Source: Ascaphus truei (lineage: Eukaryota; Chordata; Amphibia; Anura; Ascaphidae). From it: 64,000 bases of DNA. The notes under the pieces are model-generated. The model had not been told where the DNA came from. It made no database searches and saw only the letters and a program-made list of their open reading frames with translations. The first letter of the stretch is position 1; every line of letters begins with the position of its first letter. Where the stretch lies: NCBI GenBank assembly GCA_036426205.1, contig CM071568.1:40327221-40391220 (forward strand), given 5' to 3'. Shown here in pieces: positions 46,294-57,722 of this stretch. Both the position numbers and the translations under genes were made by a program.

Positions 46294-46465
46294 CAGTGGT
46301 GTGGAAAAGAAAGTACACCCTCTTTGAATTCTATGGTTTTACATATCAGGACATAATAACAACCATCTGTTCCTTGGCAGGTCTTAAAAGTAGGGCAATA
46401 CAATCTCAGATGAACAACAACACATGACATTTTACATTTTACACCGTGTCATGATTGCTGGGTTG
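46294..46465 (+). mobile_element. Tc1/mariner terminal fragment
   Basis: CAGTGGTGTGGAAAAGAAAG is a typical Tc1/mariner left terminus of vertebrates, followed by AT-rich sub-terminal sequence. No transposase and no right end are present. Confidence 0.55.
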
Positions 46466-46532
46466 TGACAGATCAAATGTGGATCATTCTTCCTCTAATT
46501 ATAGAGGTAAATAAGAATTTTAACTCAGGTAG

Positions 46533-46870
46533 TGTTAGGAGCTGATAATGATCATGCCTTGATTTGGCAGCAGGCTTAAAATGCTTTGGCCAAAGGGTTA
46601 AACTAAATGACCCTTTTTCAAGAGAATATATAGGTATTTCACTGTGTATTTTGGATGTAGCTGTGGACTTCTTTGTTTTTTGTTGTATACATTATATGTT
46701 TTCCAGTGTGGACCATCCTGGTTACACCAGGATCTTCACTGGATGGAGGCGCTGCAACATTGAAGAATAGTACCAAGAACCTGTCCTGATGTCTCGCAAT
46801 CCACCGCAGAGTATCTCAAGACCTCCTATTACAGCCTCACAGGTATGCATGCACCAATAACACAAGGTAG
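46533..46870 (+). mobile_element. LTR fragment with the U5 block
   Basis: Starts TGTTAGGAG and has a TATATAGG box near 46627. It carries TGGAGGCGCTGC at 46744-46755, then CCTGTCCTGATG, CTCAAGACC and CCTCACAGGTATGC. This is the same order as in the A and B LTR U5 regions. The 3' limit is unclear. Confidence 0.5.
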
Positions 46871-48974
46871 CAGCAAGATCTCACACAGGGTGGGGGAAAG
46901 GTGCTACATGTACAAATATGAAAATATGGCTTTTAATTAAACTGTAAATGTAATACTGAGCTACAGTAACTGCAATGCCATACTGAGTAGAATTTACAAA
47001 AGAGCAGACCCATATATGGAAATGTACAGAATGTTTCATCAATTGAAAGTACAGTATATTGAAGGGAACTCACGCTGCAAAAAATACTGCCACGGGTCTT
47101 GAGAATGCCCACCATCCAATAAGCTTGAGCATCATTTGTCACAAGACAATGCAAGTGCTTTCTTAATATAATTTGCAGAAAGTATCAATATACATCATTT
47201 GAAAAATGTATTACACAAGAAATGTAACCAATGTTCTTCAGGAAGGCTGGGGATACAAACACATTTGGAATTAGGCTTTAAACTGCGATGGTGCTGATCA
47301 GGTCACTATTACATGAAAACTCAGATTGAGATGCTATTGTTACAGGTTAACATACTGTACAATCACCATTTTGACCTATTTGAAAGCTATTCAATATTCT
47401 TGCGTTCATTTTTATTTTCAAATGTGTATAAAATTTTTGTATATAGAGTGATACATACATTAATGAGACATGTCAGACATGTTAAACTATGTTAACATTA
47501 CGAGCATTTGAAAACAAAAAGCTTAGAAATGTAGAGTGAAAGTCTTTGTCGTAGAGTCTACTTTTCATTTAGTCAGTTTATTGTTGGTTGTTATGTTAAT
47601 ATTTTCAAAGTACCGTACCAAAAAAAAAAAAAAAGCCTACTTATGACATGTGAACTTTTGAAGCAGTATGTTAACGTTATTAGATCAACGTATTTGTAGG
47701 ATGCAAAAAAGCATATGAGAAGCACTGCTGGAAAACCTTATCAGCTTTACACATATTTATTAGTAATACAGGATATGCACTCTGGCCCTTACAAATTAAG
47801 AAGGATTACAGGCTTCTCTTTGGCATACTAATGAGACTACCATAGCTATGTTTACACTTGTTGCCTTCATGAAGATAGTTTGCCAATTAGTATCCACTTT
47901 TGCAAAAGGGTTTACTTCCCAGATGTTAAATATTTTACGCATATAAAGTGGTTATGTGAAATTTATTACACTGACATAAACATCGTTTTTAATAAACCAC
48001 ATTTAAGCTATTAGAGAACCCTAAAATTCAGAGGCTATATTCAACAACCAGTATATTCCCGTAAGAAATACAATCATTTTTCCAGATAAAAATAACTATG
48101 TTAATGCACAGGGTATTTAACAGTTCTTAAAGAACTGAAATTCAACTATTAGTTCCCTACTGTTTTCCATCTCATCCTGCTTTAACGTGTTATTAAACAT
48201 TATTCATCTTTTATGTCAAAAGTCTGCAACTCATGTACAGTGTTTGATGATATCACAAAGTACAGAAGGTAAGCATATTTCAGAGGAATATAAACTCCAG
48301 AAGTGGTCATACTCTGAGGCTAGATGGTAAGATGCTACTACGGGTAAATGTAAATGAAGGTCTTCTTTATGGAAAGGGTGGTGGAGTCATAACATAGCTT
48401 ACCAGTTGAGGTGTGGGAGACACAAGGCTATAACAAATATGTATGAAAAAGCAAAGCATCTAAGTTTTCATAGCAGGTAGACTACAGTAGGTGGCTCAAG
48501 TGGTTTTTATCAGTCATTAATGTTTGTATTATATTTGTATTACATTGTTTTAATAAGATTTACTTTTAAGGGGCAAGCAAATAAATACCTTTTCTATTAC
48601 AATGTTCTGTCTTCTGACTATACTGTGTGTTTCAGATACACACCAGATTACTTCTCACATGAGATTGACATGCTTAGTTACTTGCAAAACGTTACAGTTT
48701 TCATGAAATTCATCCATTTAAATGTTTGAAAAATATGGTCTCCCTTTTTTCTTTAAATAGTGTGGGGATCTTTGTATATGGGAAACATTTGTTTTGCAAA
48801 ATGTGTTTTTCTACCTCTTGCTTTCTTTCAATTCAGCCCCTTTTTTCATTCCATCCACAACTACATTTACATACCACCTTACTGTATGTACGGATCATCC
48901 AGTGGCACAAACAGTATAAGCTAGGTTGTATAAACAGTAATTTTCCTACCTACATACAGATGTGGTAAGACTTA
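46871..48974. other. AT-rich sequence, nothing recognised
   Basis: About 2.1 kb without a supported feature except a run of As near 47620. Confidence 0.5.
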
Positions 48975-49087
48975 GGCCCTTATTCTGTAAGGTGTTTTAA
49001 GCGCAGAAACCCCCCCATTAAAGTCAATGGGCCTTTTCATGTGATTGCACATAATCTGCGCTTATCACACCTTACAGAATAAGGGCC
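48975..49087. mobile_element. 113-bp MITE, PIF/Harbinger-like
   Basis: The ends GGCCCTTATTCTGTAAGGTG and its inverse frame the element. TTA on each side (48972-48974, 49088-49090) is a TWA-type 3-bp target duplication. Too short to encode anything. Confidence 0.75.
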
Positions 49088-49097
49088 TTAGTATCTG

Positions 49098-49270
49098 CGA
49101 TGCTGCTGCCACGCGTGGTCATGGCACAGAAGTTTTAATGCTACAGGGGGTTCTTTTCAGAAGCATGGACCCCCGCAGCTCCATCGCGGCAGACACTGTC
49201 CCCAGCCCTGCAGACTTTGCTTGTTTGTCCGCAGCGTCGAGGACAGTAACTCTTGCGACGTCTGTCCTAC
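49098..49270. repeat. Dispersed repeat, pair member 1
   Basis: Shares CATGGA.CCCCGCA then TCGCGGCAG then TCCC with 53070-53240 in the same order. Nature unknown. Confidence 0.4.
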
Positions 49271-49314
49271 ACTAGAAGGAGACACAAAAATATAATTTTC
49301 CCCTTTTTAATGTC

Positions 49315-49570
49315 ATAAAAAAGTATAGTCCAGCACACCAAAAATATAAGGCAGTGAAAAGATAACAGAAAGTGTCATTTAATGCCTTAAAGAAGTCAGA
49401 ACAGCTCCAATGTTTCGGTGCAACAGGCACTTTCATCATTGCCTGTTGCACCGAAACGTTGGATGCTGTTATGACTTCTAAGGCATGACTAAGGCATTAA
49501 ATGACACTTTCTGTTATCTTTTCACTGCCTTATATTTTTGGTGTGCTTGACTATACTTTTTTTTTTTATG
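49315..49570. repeat. 256-bp palindrome with hammerhead-like centre
   Basis: The arms of about 120 bp mirror around 49434: AGCACACCAAAAATATAAGG on the left and its complement on the right. The centre on the minus strand reads ATGATGA, GTGC-CTGTT-GCAC, GAAAC, a hammerhead layout with the first base of CTGATGA changed. It looks like two head-to-head copies of a ribozyme-bearing unit. Confidence 0.75.
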
Positions 49571-49850
49571 ATATTCTACCTCTTGACCTGAGTTTTTTCT
49601 TGTCACACATTTCTTGGTACCTTTTGATTTTTTTAGACCCCATGTAGGGGATCTGGATCCCAAGTTGCTGGACCTGATTCTCCTTTTATGCAAATTCCTT
49701 TTTTAATGTGAAATTACAGTAGAATATTTGTTGAATGACAACTCATGTGGGACACATACATGCATATTTAGGTTTTTCACATTATAATCATAAATAACAT
49801 ACAAAACATTGTCTGTCAATATATAAAAATATAACTTAGTATTAGGTATT
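49571..49850. other. Nothing recognised
   Basis: No supported feature. Confidence 0.5.
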
Positions 49851-50273
49851 TGTTGCAGGGACAATGCAACCACATGTGGGTTTCTGAATTGGCTGGTTTA
49901 TTTAGCCTAAAAATAAGGCATACAAAAATAATACAGCTTCTTTTCAGCAAACATAAACAAATAGAACGATAAGTCCTGAGCAGGGCTTTTCCCTTTTCCC
50001 AACAAGGGCTGTTCAAAGTCCAGAGTCTTTATATAGCAAACAGGAATTATACTGTAGGAAATACAGACCTTTACAGCAAGCAGTTTTCCTCCAGTGTTGC
50101 AGTCTGTCTCACTGATTCAGACAGGTTTTTAAAGCCCCTTAAAGAGGAAGCTGGGACTTGACCAATTAACAAGACCTTTCCCAGCTGAATTTTAACCCGG
50201 TCACTGCTGCACTGCAGACCTAAACATACGTCTGCCAGGCATAGGGCTGATGTCTTATATTCACCCTGTTACA
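49851..50273 (-). repeat. 3' LTR of a Ty3/Gypsy element, 423 bp
   Basis: Minus strand TGTAACAGGG to CCTGCAACA. A TATATAAAG box lies near 50030. A GGGGAGGAA polypurine tract (50274-50282) sits directly upstream on the minus strand. The other LTR is not in the window. Confidence 0.65.
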
Positions 50274-50400
50274 TTCCTCCCCTGTTGGTGTGTGGCTGGG
50301 GCCACACACGGCTGAAGCCCGACCACCCACCCCTTATCTAGAGAAGAAATCAGCGTTTGCGTTTTCTTTTCCCGGTCTGTGCTGAATCTCAAACGAGAAG
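50274..50400 (-). pseudogene. Ty3/Gypsy RNase H C-terminus next to the LTR
   Basis: On the minus strand the motif EIQHRPGKENANADFFSR is the typical end of Gypsy RNase H (HRPGK.NANADGLSR). A stop codon follows directly and the polypurine tract comes within about 75 bases. Integrase would normally follow RNase H in Gypsy elements; its absence suggests a Gmr1-like order (integrase before RT), or a deletion. The 5' side is cut by a LINE at about 50400. Confidence 0.65.
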
Positions 50401-51470
50401 GGTTAGAGGGCAAGATAATCTCTTATTTGCCTTTGCCACTACTGTCTGATATTGAGAACTATTGCCTGCTGTCTACAAGCACCCCTAAATCCTTCTCCAT
50501 GAAGGATTGACCTAATTTTGTCCCATTAAGTTCACAAGTAGCCTGTTTATTCTTGCTTTCCGAATGCATAACCGTACAAATATCTGTATAAAACCTAATC
50601 TGCCATTAACCTGCCCAAGTTTTTAGTTTATAAAAGTCATCATGTAGAGAACTGGCATCCCCCTCTGATTTTACTACATAAGATAATTTTTTTCTAATCG
50701 GCAAAGATGAAAACCAGTACCGAACCTCGAGGTACTCCACTTACGTTTGCCGAACCTGAAAAGGTTCCATTAATGAAAATTATCTGCTGTCTATCCTTCA
50801 ACCAATGTTCAATCCAGGTGCAAATCTTTTTGTCCAGGCCATTTTACTTTATTTTGCACATGGTGGAACTGGTCAAAAGCCTTTTGAAAAATCTAAATAG
50901 ACCACATCAACTGCATTGCCCTGGTCTAAATTCCTACTTACCCCCTCAAAGAAACAAATAAGGTTAGTTTGGCATGACCTATCCCTCACAAATCCATGCT
51001 GACTATTACTAATAATTATGTTATCAAATAGGTATTCCTGAATAATATCCCTTAATAAACCTTCAAGTAGCTTCATTATTATTGCTGTGAGGCTTACAGG
51101 TCTGTAATTTCCTGCTTGTGATCTCGCTCCCTTTTTAAATATAGCCACCATGTCTGATTTAATTCAATCTCGTTGTACTGAGCCTGTGGAAATAAAGTTT
51201 TTAAATATTAAATATAACGTTCTGACTATAACTGAGCTTACTGTAGCTCCTTAAGAACCCATAGGTGCATGCTATCTGGGTCAGGGGCTTTATTTACATT
51301 AATTTTATCAAGCCACCTTTGCACTTCTTCCTCTGTTAACCAAATGTTAGTTAATATTGAGGTTGTGGCTTCCTCGTGTTGGAATATTTTAGCATTGCTT
51401 TATCCTTGGAAAATACAGGGGCAAATAATTAATTTAAAGCCACTCCCTTCTCTTTAACTAATGCTGCCTG
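50400..51470 (-). pseudogene. CR1/Jockey-group LINE, partial RT
   Basis: Minus-strand motifs in order: LTEEEVQRWLDKINVNKAP near 51330, PDSMHLWVLKEL near 51270, FKKGARSQAGNYRPVSLT near 51110, QHGFVRDRSCQTNL near 50990, DVVYLDFSKGF near 50890, then after an internal deletion WQIRFYTDICTVMHS near 50570 and LNGTKLGQS.MEKDLGVLVDS near 50500. The catalytic FADD region is missing. Both ends are truncated. It abuts the Gypsy RNase H fragment, so one inserted into the other. Confidence 0.82.
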
Positions 51471-53257
51471 CTGTTATGTTGTTCATTATTTAAGTTTTGT
51501 GGCATATTTATCAAGGTTTCTATAAACTAGAGGTCTTGAAAGTATAATCATTACTATATGTGGTCCATATCTGTTGTTCATCTGTGTTGTAATGTTTGCA
51601 CCACTAATAAAATTCTCTAAAATAAAAACCTGAGCCAAGGGAAAAAAAGAAACAACAGGAGGGGAGGTCAAGACAGAGATATAAACTAGAAACAGCAGAG
51701 ATTAAGATGTCAAAACTAATTATGTGTAAACAAGGCATTCTCAAAATTATAATGCTTGGGGAATCACTTGGTCAAAGCCGACCATGTTCCAGCTTGTCAT
51801 CCCTAAAGTCATAGAGAACAGATGAAAGGCTTAGGAATTGGATCTTGAATACTTGGTGTGTAGTATAACTTAAGGTTTTTTTTTATTTTTATATGAACAT
51901 CGTAAAACTACTTTTCTATGAAAATATCAATAGAAATACATCGTTATTTCTAATGCAGGTAAATTAATCTTGTGCCAAATTCTAAATCATCTCATTGTTT
52001 ACTAGCTTCATTAGTTTGTATTAGAAATCATTCATTTTTAGATCACACATATATGTTTAATCTAAATCCCTAAATTAAGGGGAGAGCGTCTGAGATGTTT
52101 TACTAGAGTTCAATATACTGTATATACTTTACTGAAGGCTTAATATTTGCACACATGGATATTATGCTTTTTGTGTTTTATTTATTTATAGGGTGTTTAT
52201 GTTGAAAGGTTAGCTCCTTTGAAGTCTCTAGGCATTCCTTTGCAATGCATTGGTAGCCTCAATCATTAAACAGGTTAAATAATTTTCTGCCACAAAGTTT
52301 TGTAAGAAATACATACAGTAACTCTTTGGTAAAAAAAAAAAAAAAAAGTGTGATATCACCCACCCCTCCACAATTGCCCAGTGCAATGAGCAAACGCTTA
52401 TTTGTATCACTAGCATTATTTACCACAAATGTAACAATTTTTTTAAATGTATGCAAATAAGCTACAGTACATATTGTAACCCACATAAATATGTCATTCT
52501 TAGTGAATATGACAGTAATAATGTCCAAAAATATTGTTGCAATCTTATTTTTTAATACAGCCAAATTTGAATGTAGCTGTTGATGAATCTAGCCCTAATA
52601 TTCCTATTCAAAACCCACATGCCTATTCCACCCCCAAATCCTCTTTAATTTCTTTTGGTCTTCCATTCAATGAGATCAGAACCCCCCAACTTTGCATTTT
52701 CCTGTCTCTGCTGACTTTTAAAATAGAGGCTGTCTGGCATATTTTGCTGGGGGGGGGGGGGGGGGGTGGGAGGGGCACATTCAATCTACTAGCCTCTGTA
52801 CTACTTTGCTTAATCGAACCTCCCCCCCCCACCCAAAATGATATTCAATAATGACACTGTTTGCTGAAACAGTATACAGTCAAACAAAAGTCATGTTTGT
52901 TTTTAGAAATAGCTTATATGTGTACTATATTTACACCTATAGTGGTTATATAACTCAAGCACCAGAAGCACAATGCTTTCAATACAGGCATGGCACATAT
53001 TTTTACTGGAGGGGAGACCCAGTGTAAGCTTTTTACAACTATGGGTAAGTATAGCAGGACTTATTGTATGCCCGGTACCGGGGAAAGCTGCATGACTGTG
53101 ACCATGGCTGCGCCAGTGCTGGAGTACTAGCTCTGTGGGAAGTTCAATCCGGAAACATGGATCCCCGCAATGATGTCGCGGCAGCGCTATCTCCAGGATC
53201 ACAACTTTTTCAGCCGTCGCTCAGGGCACACTATGTCCTGGTTCATCTGTGTATGAG
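51471..53257. other. Mostly unassigned
   Basis: Contains an A-run near 52330, a G-run at about 52748-52768 and a C-run near 52820, and the dispersed repeat at 53070-53240. Nothing else recognised. Confidence 0.5.
53070..53240. repeat. Dispersed repeat, pair member 2
   Basis: See 49098-49270; shares CATGGATCCCCGCA and TCGCGGCAGCGC. Confidence 0.4.
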
Positions 53258-54101
53258 TGTGACAGGGTGAAGTCGGTAGCTGATTATTATGCCTGGAAAC
53301 ATACATCTGACTCCTGCATCCAGCAGGTTAACCCAGTCAGAATTACCTGGACAATCAGGAGGTAAGCTCATACAGCTGACAGGTAGCTTGATAAGAAGGC
53401 TACTGCTTGTAGTAGGTGGCTGACTCAGACTACAGAGCTGTCCTGTGCAAGCTCCTATCCAGAAGGATTTATTTAACTATTTCTAAGGACAGAGCTTCCC
53501 ATACACAGATACAGTAACGACTTTAATATTGTTCCCTAAATATTGCGGTATATGTTTAGGGGTTGGGAACTGGAAAAGCCAGCCAGTCTGATAGATGGGG
53601 CCTGGAATGTTTAGTAAGTTCTCCCTATGTGGAGTATTGTATGTCTTTATTTATATAGCGCCAAAAGTGTACTCAGCGCTTCACAGAAAAAACAGTACAG
53701 GGAATTATAATAATACAATAAGTGCAGCAAAATCAGATAATAGGAAAGGAAACCCCTGCCCCAAAGAGCTTACAATCTAAGAGGTTTGATGGGGAACTTA
53801 CAGAGACAGTAGGTGAGGGATTAAGTGCTGTAGATGGCAGTGCTTGGTTACAATGAGTGGTAGGAGTGACTGAGTGTGGGACAGTAACCATGAGTGCAGA
53901 CTATTGGGATGCTTGATTTGTGTGGCAAGTTTTAAGGTTAGTCAAACAACTTAAGGGTTAACACACTTTACATTGTGTTTTGCCTTAAAGTGACAGTGTG
54001 CCTAAATGTTTATTTGAGTGTGGCAAATAAACCACTGAAGGTAAAGCCTTACCCACTGTTTGGGACTCTTTCTGACCTCCCTCCAAGGCTGTCCTGCTAC
54101 A
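53258..54101 (+). mobile_element. Solo LTR, family R1, with 5-bp target duplication
   Basis: Starts TGTGACAGGG and ends CCTGCTACA. ATGAG flanks both sides (53253-53257, 54102-54106). It matches the LTR at 573-1109 over most of its length and is longer because a LINE tail inserted at 53637. AATAAA at about 54026 supports the plus orientation. Confidence 0.88.
53637..53785 (-). mobile_element. CR1/L2-group LINE 3' tail inserted in a solo LTR
   Basis: Minus strand ends GGCGCTATATAAATAAAGAC, the same 3' signature as the LINE at 5262-6262, and has the CTTAGATTGTAAGCTC box. It is a 149-base 5'-truncated insertion that is absent from the sister LTR at 573-1109. Confidence 0.8.
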
Positions 54102-54106
54102 ATGAG

Positions 54107-56082
54107 TCTCCCCATTCCTTATGTATCAACAATTACTGTAAAAAGTAAGTACAGTACCTGACTGGCAAACTAGGAAAACTCGACTATACTCAACTCTATA
54201 CTCGACTATATCTCACCACATATTACATTTGAATGTTTTCTCAGTTCTTTTAATATAAAGAAAGCATATTAATCATGATCAGGCTAAGTTACTGTATCAG
54301 ACTAGTTTTTTGCATCCCTTTTCCGCTAATACATAAATATAATACTAGCACATCCCAGTTTGGCTCTGTGAATGTGTAACTGGTGTCAGCATGCAATCCC
54401 AACTTTCCTATGGTATATCCTCTGGAGACCAGAGGTATTACAGTCGTTTTTTGAAGGGGGTTAGATACTGGACTTTGGAAAGTCTAAATAAATGTATTAA
54501 ATACATTATACATACAAGTGGCCTCTGCCACTGTTGATGGGCTTTCTGCTTCATCAAGCACGAAGAACATGCGAAATGCATTGAGGTACTGTTGCTGGCT
54601 GTAGCATATCTCATGTCAGCATGCCATACGTCGTCTCGTTCATGTGATGCGGTTTGCCCTCGCTCAGAGTTGTTGTCTGGGGATCTGGTGCATCAGCTCC
54701 TGTCTGAATTCCACCTATGGACGCACTCTTTTTCGGATTTCCAGCTAAGCGCATTTTATTTGTATTAAATGTAAGTTACTGATACACATTGTGTGTGTTT
54801 TAATACATTTATTTATATATTCACCTTTGGTGCGCTGTGTGTCCTTTTTCTTGTCTTTGGAGATCCTGTCTAGTCTCACCTTTGGGTGAGCAGAGTTCCT
54901 AGTCGACACGCTGCAAGGAGGTGATTATTTCTACAAGACCAACTACCTTTTCCCTGGAGCAGAGGGAGAGTCTGCATGACAGGGATTCTTCTTTACATAA
55001 TTCAATTAAAGTCAGAATTCAATAGGATAGCAGAAAGGCAAACATCACAATGGCCATTATGTTTATAGTGGCCAGTGTTTGATAATGTAGCAATCTGGAC
55101 ATGCTAGAAAAAATAAGATATAATACTCTGCATCCTTCATTTCATCAATGTTTGCAACACACTGTCTTCTATAGTTGTTCTCGTGACTGACTAAATGCTG
55201 TCTACTTTCCGTTATCTGCTTTGATATTTTCCTTAGGCAGTTGTTACATTTTACTGATTGTTCCTTAACTACTTTCATTTTCCTTGTCTTTTTCTTAACA
55301 CTATAATCAACAAAAGGAAAGTCATTCTGCTGGGATAATTTCCTTTAACAAATAGAAGCTGAGCCGGATAAAAGATGGGTAGCAATTACTTTAATCTGTT
55401 GCTTACAAAGGAAATACATGTCAGTAAAAAAAATAGTTTTCAATATTTCTTCTCTGGAGTATCTATTTCTTTGACATACTTCATGGCGTACTTTTTTCTA
55501 TTCCCAATTCCTGATTTCTATTTCTATTTTCTATTCTATTTTGTTATATTTATTTTTGCTTTATAATCATAAGCTTAATCATACGTTCCATCATTTTGTA
55601 TACCTTGGACAATTTTTTTTTCACCCTAGTGAGTATCATGCCATCATGTTCATTATTTCAAACAAAGCCATCATTTGATATGAAAACTATTATGTTAGTC
55701 ATGTATGTATATGCAACTAACCACAAATCACATTATAAAATAATATTTTTTTCAAATTGCGCTCAGATGAGATGTTAAGAAAACGGATTATTTTGCATCT
55801 TTGGTTCAACCATGTAACAGTACAGTATGTCAGACAATATTACATACTGTATATTTAAGTTAATTTAAATTTGTACCTTTTAAAAAGTAATACAATTACA
55901 AATCCAGAAGAGACACGCTGACTGAAAGCAACATACCAGAAGTCAAAAGGGTAAACATACTTTCATCTACAATTCATGCTGTCATCTCATTAGTGTTTCT
56001 TAAACACGTGAATGGTTTTCCTAGACGGAGCACCTCATTTGTCACCCATGCTTAGCCCCATAATTAGTTTTGAATTACAGTA
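54107..56082. other. Mostly unassigned
   Basis: A degenerate hammerhead-like stretch lies near 54559-54590 (GAAGAAC, ATGCGAAATGCAT). The remainder is AT-rich without a supported feature. Confidence 0.45.
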
Positions 56083-57722
56083 TGTAGCCCTTTTTCTGAA
56101 CCCTCCCAAAGGAACTACTGGTCACTGTATTACACCTGCGGCTCCAGGAGATCTGAGCCTCCGCTAGCTGGGAGCCTGGGGTAACACTTACACATTTCCA
56201 TAGCGCAGCGCCTCCACTTACCCAGGATCCCCGTGATGTGAGATTCCCCTGGGCAAGAAACATACAACACCTTATGATTGTAACTGGTTTTTACTAATGA
56301 TAATGCAATGTAGCAATAACACATACATATACTTATACTCTAACGGTATAACTTTAGCGGCTGCCCCCTCTTCAGGGCAACGTCTCCGTCCCCTCACCGC
56401 GTGCCCCACACACCGTGTCCATATATTAATGTGATGGTACTATATGGTATAGGCTCAGTCTTGTAACCACTCGCTCAGTGTTCCTACAAAGAGTTTAGCC
56501 TAAGGCGGGATCAGCACCTGATGACCGGTGTTGGTGCACTTGATGATATAAAGTACCTGCCGAGCACTCCAGTACTCAGATCAGCAACTGCTTCACAAAG
56601 GATCAGTCGAGTTCTGGCCCGACATCCAGGATCCACCGTCCGGTAAGACCCCAACAAGATGGCCTCTGCAACCGCAACGAAGGGCAGCGCCCAACCTTCT
56701 GCACGGGTACGCAGCTTCAACGGAGTCCCTATCTGACTCAGGGAACGATCGTGACATTCGCTGCACTATAGGCCGTCCCTACAGCACAGCAACCTTAGAT
56801 GGCTTTAGGGAAACTCCTAGGGCCTACGGGGTAGCCTATCCTATGCAGGTGGGTCACTGACCCCCTGCACCCACACTACCTCTCCTGTGCCCACCCGGGT
56901 CCCCTCTGGCTAACTCAGCCTAACGCCTGCAGCAAACACACTGTACACACACAGTCAACCTGCAGCAACCCACTGCACACGCACAGTCAACCTGCAGCAA
57001 CCCACTGCACACGCTGCATACACTGTGCCTACTTGTCAGTGCTCACAGCACTACCAGCTGTGACACTGACAAGCCTGCACCCTCACACACCTAAGGGCAG
57101 AGTCCCTAACCTAGGGGCTGTCCCTCAGTACTACCCACTACCCTAACAGGGATTGGGGCCTGCCTGGGACTTGGGGACCCTTACCTGGTGCAGGAGCCAC
57201 TTGCTCCTTACACCCTTCCTTCCTCTTCCTGCTCCCAGCTCCAACTGCCTGCGTGGGCTCAGCGCGCGAAAAGTATCCTTTCTCCTGCAGGGAGATCCTA
57301 AGCCCTCTTGGCTCCCTGGCATCACGTGTGGCGCGCAGAGGCTCCTGGGACTCGTAGTCCCTGCCTAGAGCCTTCCCTGGTAGGCTAGGGTTTCGCGGGC
57401 TTTCTCGGCACTGTACTGCGCATGCGCGATCTGTCTGGGGCCTTCCCTGCGCCTGCTTGTCACTGCGCATGTGCGAACTATCGCGTAATGGCGGGGCCCT
57501 GTTCCCCGAGCCGCCGAGACCTCGGCAACGCGATCGCAGCCCTAACAATGGGCCGCTCGTGTCCCCGGCAACCGGCCGCATCAGGGAACAGCGCACGGCT
57601 CCCTGCACTAGCACCCACCCTCGCGTTGTGCCAGCGGGTCCGTCGCTGGCTCCGGCGGCATCCGCGACCACTCGGCACTCGCGGAGGGGGGTCAATGAGT
57701 GAAAAATAAACCCGTGGCTACA
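56083..57722 (-). mobile_element. Solo LTR related to element A
   Basis: The ends TGTAGCC and GGCTACA are inverted copies. AGTA flanks each side (56079-56082, 57723-57726), a 4-bp duplication like element A's. Blocks shared with the element A LTR in the same order include CCCCGGCAACCGGCCGCATC, GGGTCCGTCGCTGGCTCCGG, TCTGAGCCT..GGGAGCCTGGGG and the U5 motif GCAGCGCCTCCA at 56205-56216. A CA-rich internal tandem (56930-57020) makes it longer than the element A LTRs. Confidence 0.82.

Noticed and set aside
46835..46870. Exact 3' end of the LTR fragment at CTATTACA (46833)
   Set aside because: No target duplication, and the conserved ACAGGT block continues beyond it, so the true end is left open.
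54559..54590. Hammerhead-like stretch
   Set aside because: The first core box and stem II are too altered to list as a separate motif.
55063..55278. Minus-strand ORF of 71 codons with several Cys residues
   Set aside because: No recognised domain, no neighbouring exons and AT-rich surroundings; likely chance.
57138..57695. 185-codon minus-strand ORF inside the solo LTR
   Set aside because: Falls in GC-rich LTR sequence corresponding to non-coding parts of the element A LTRs.
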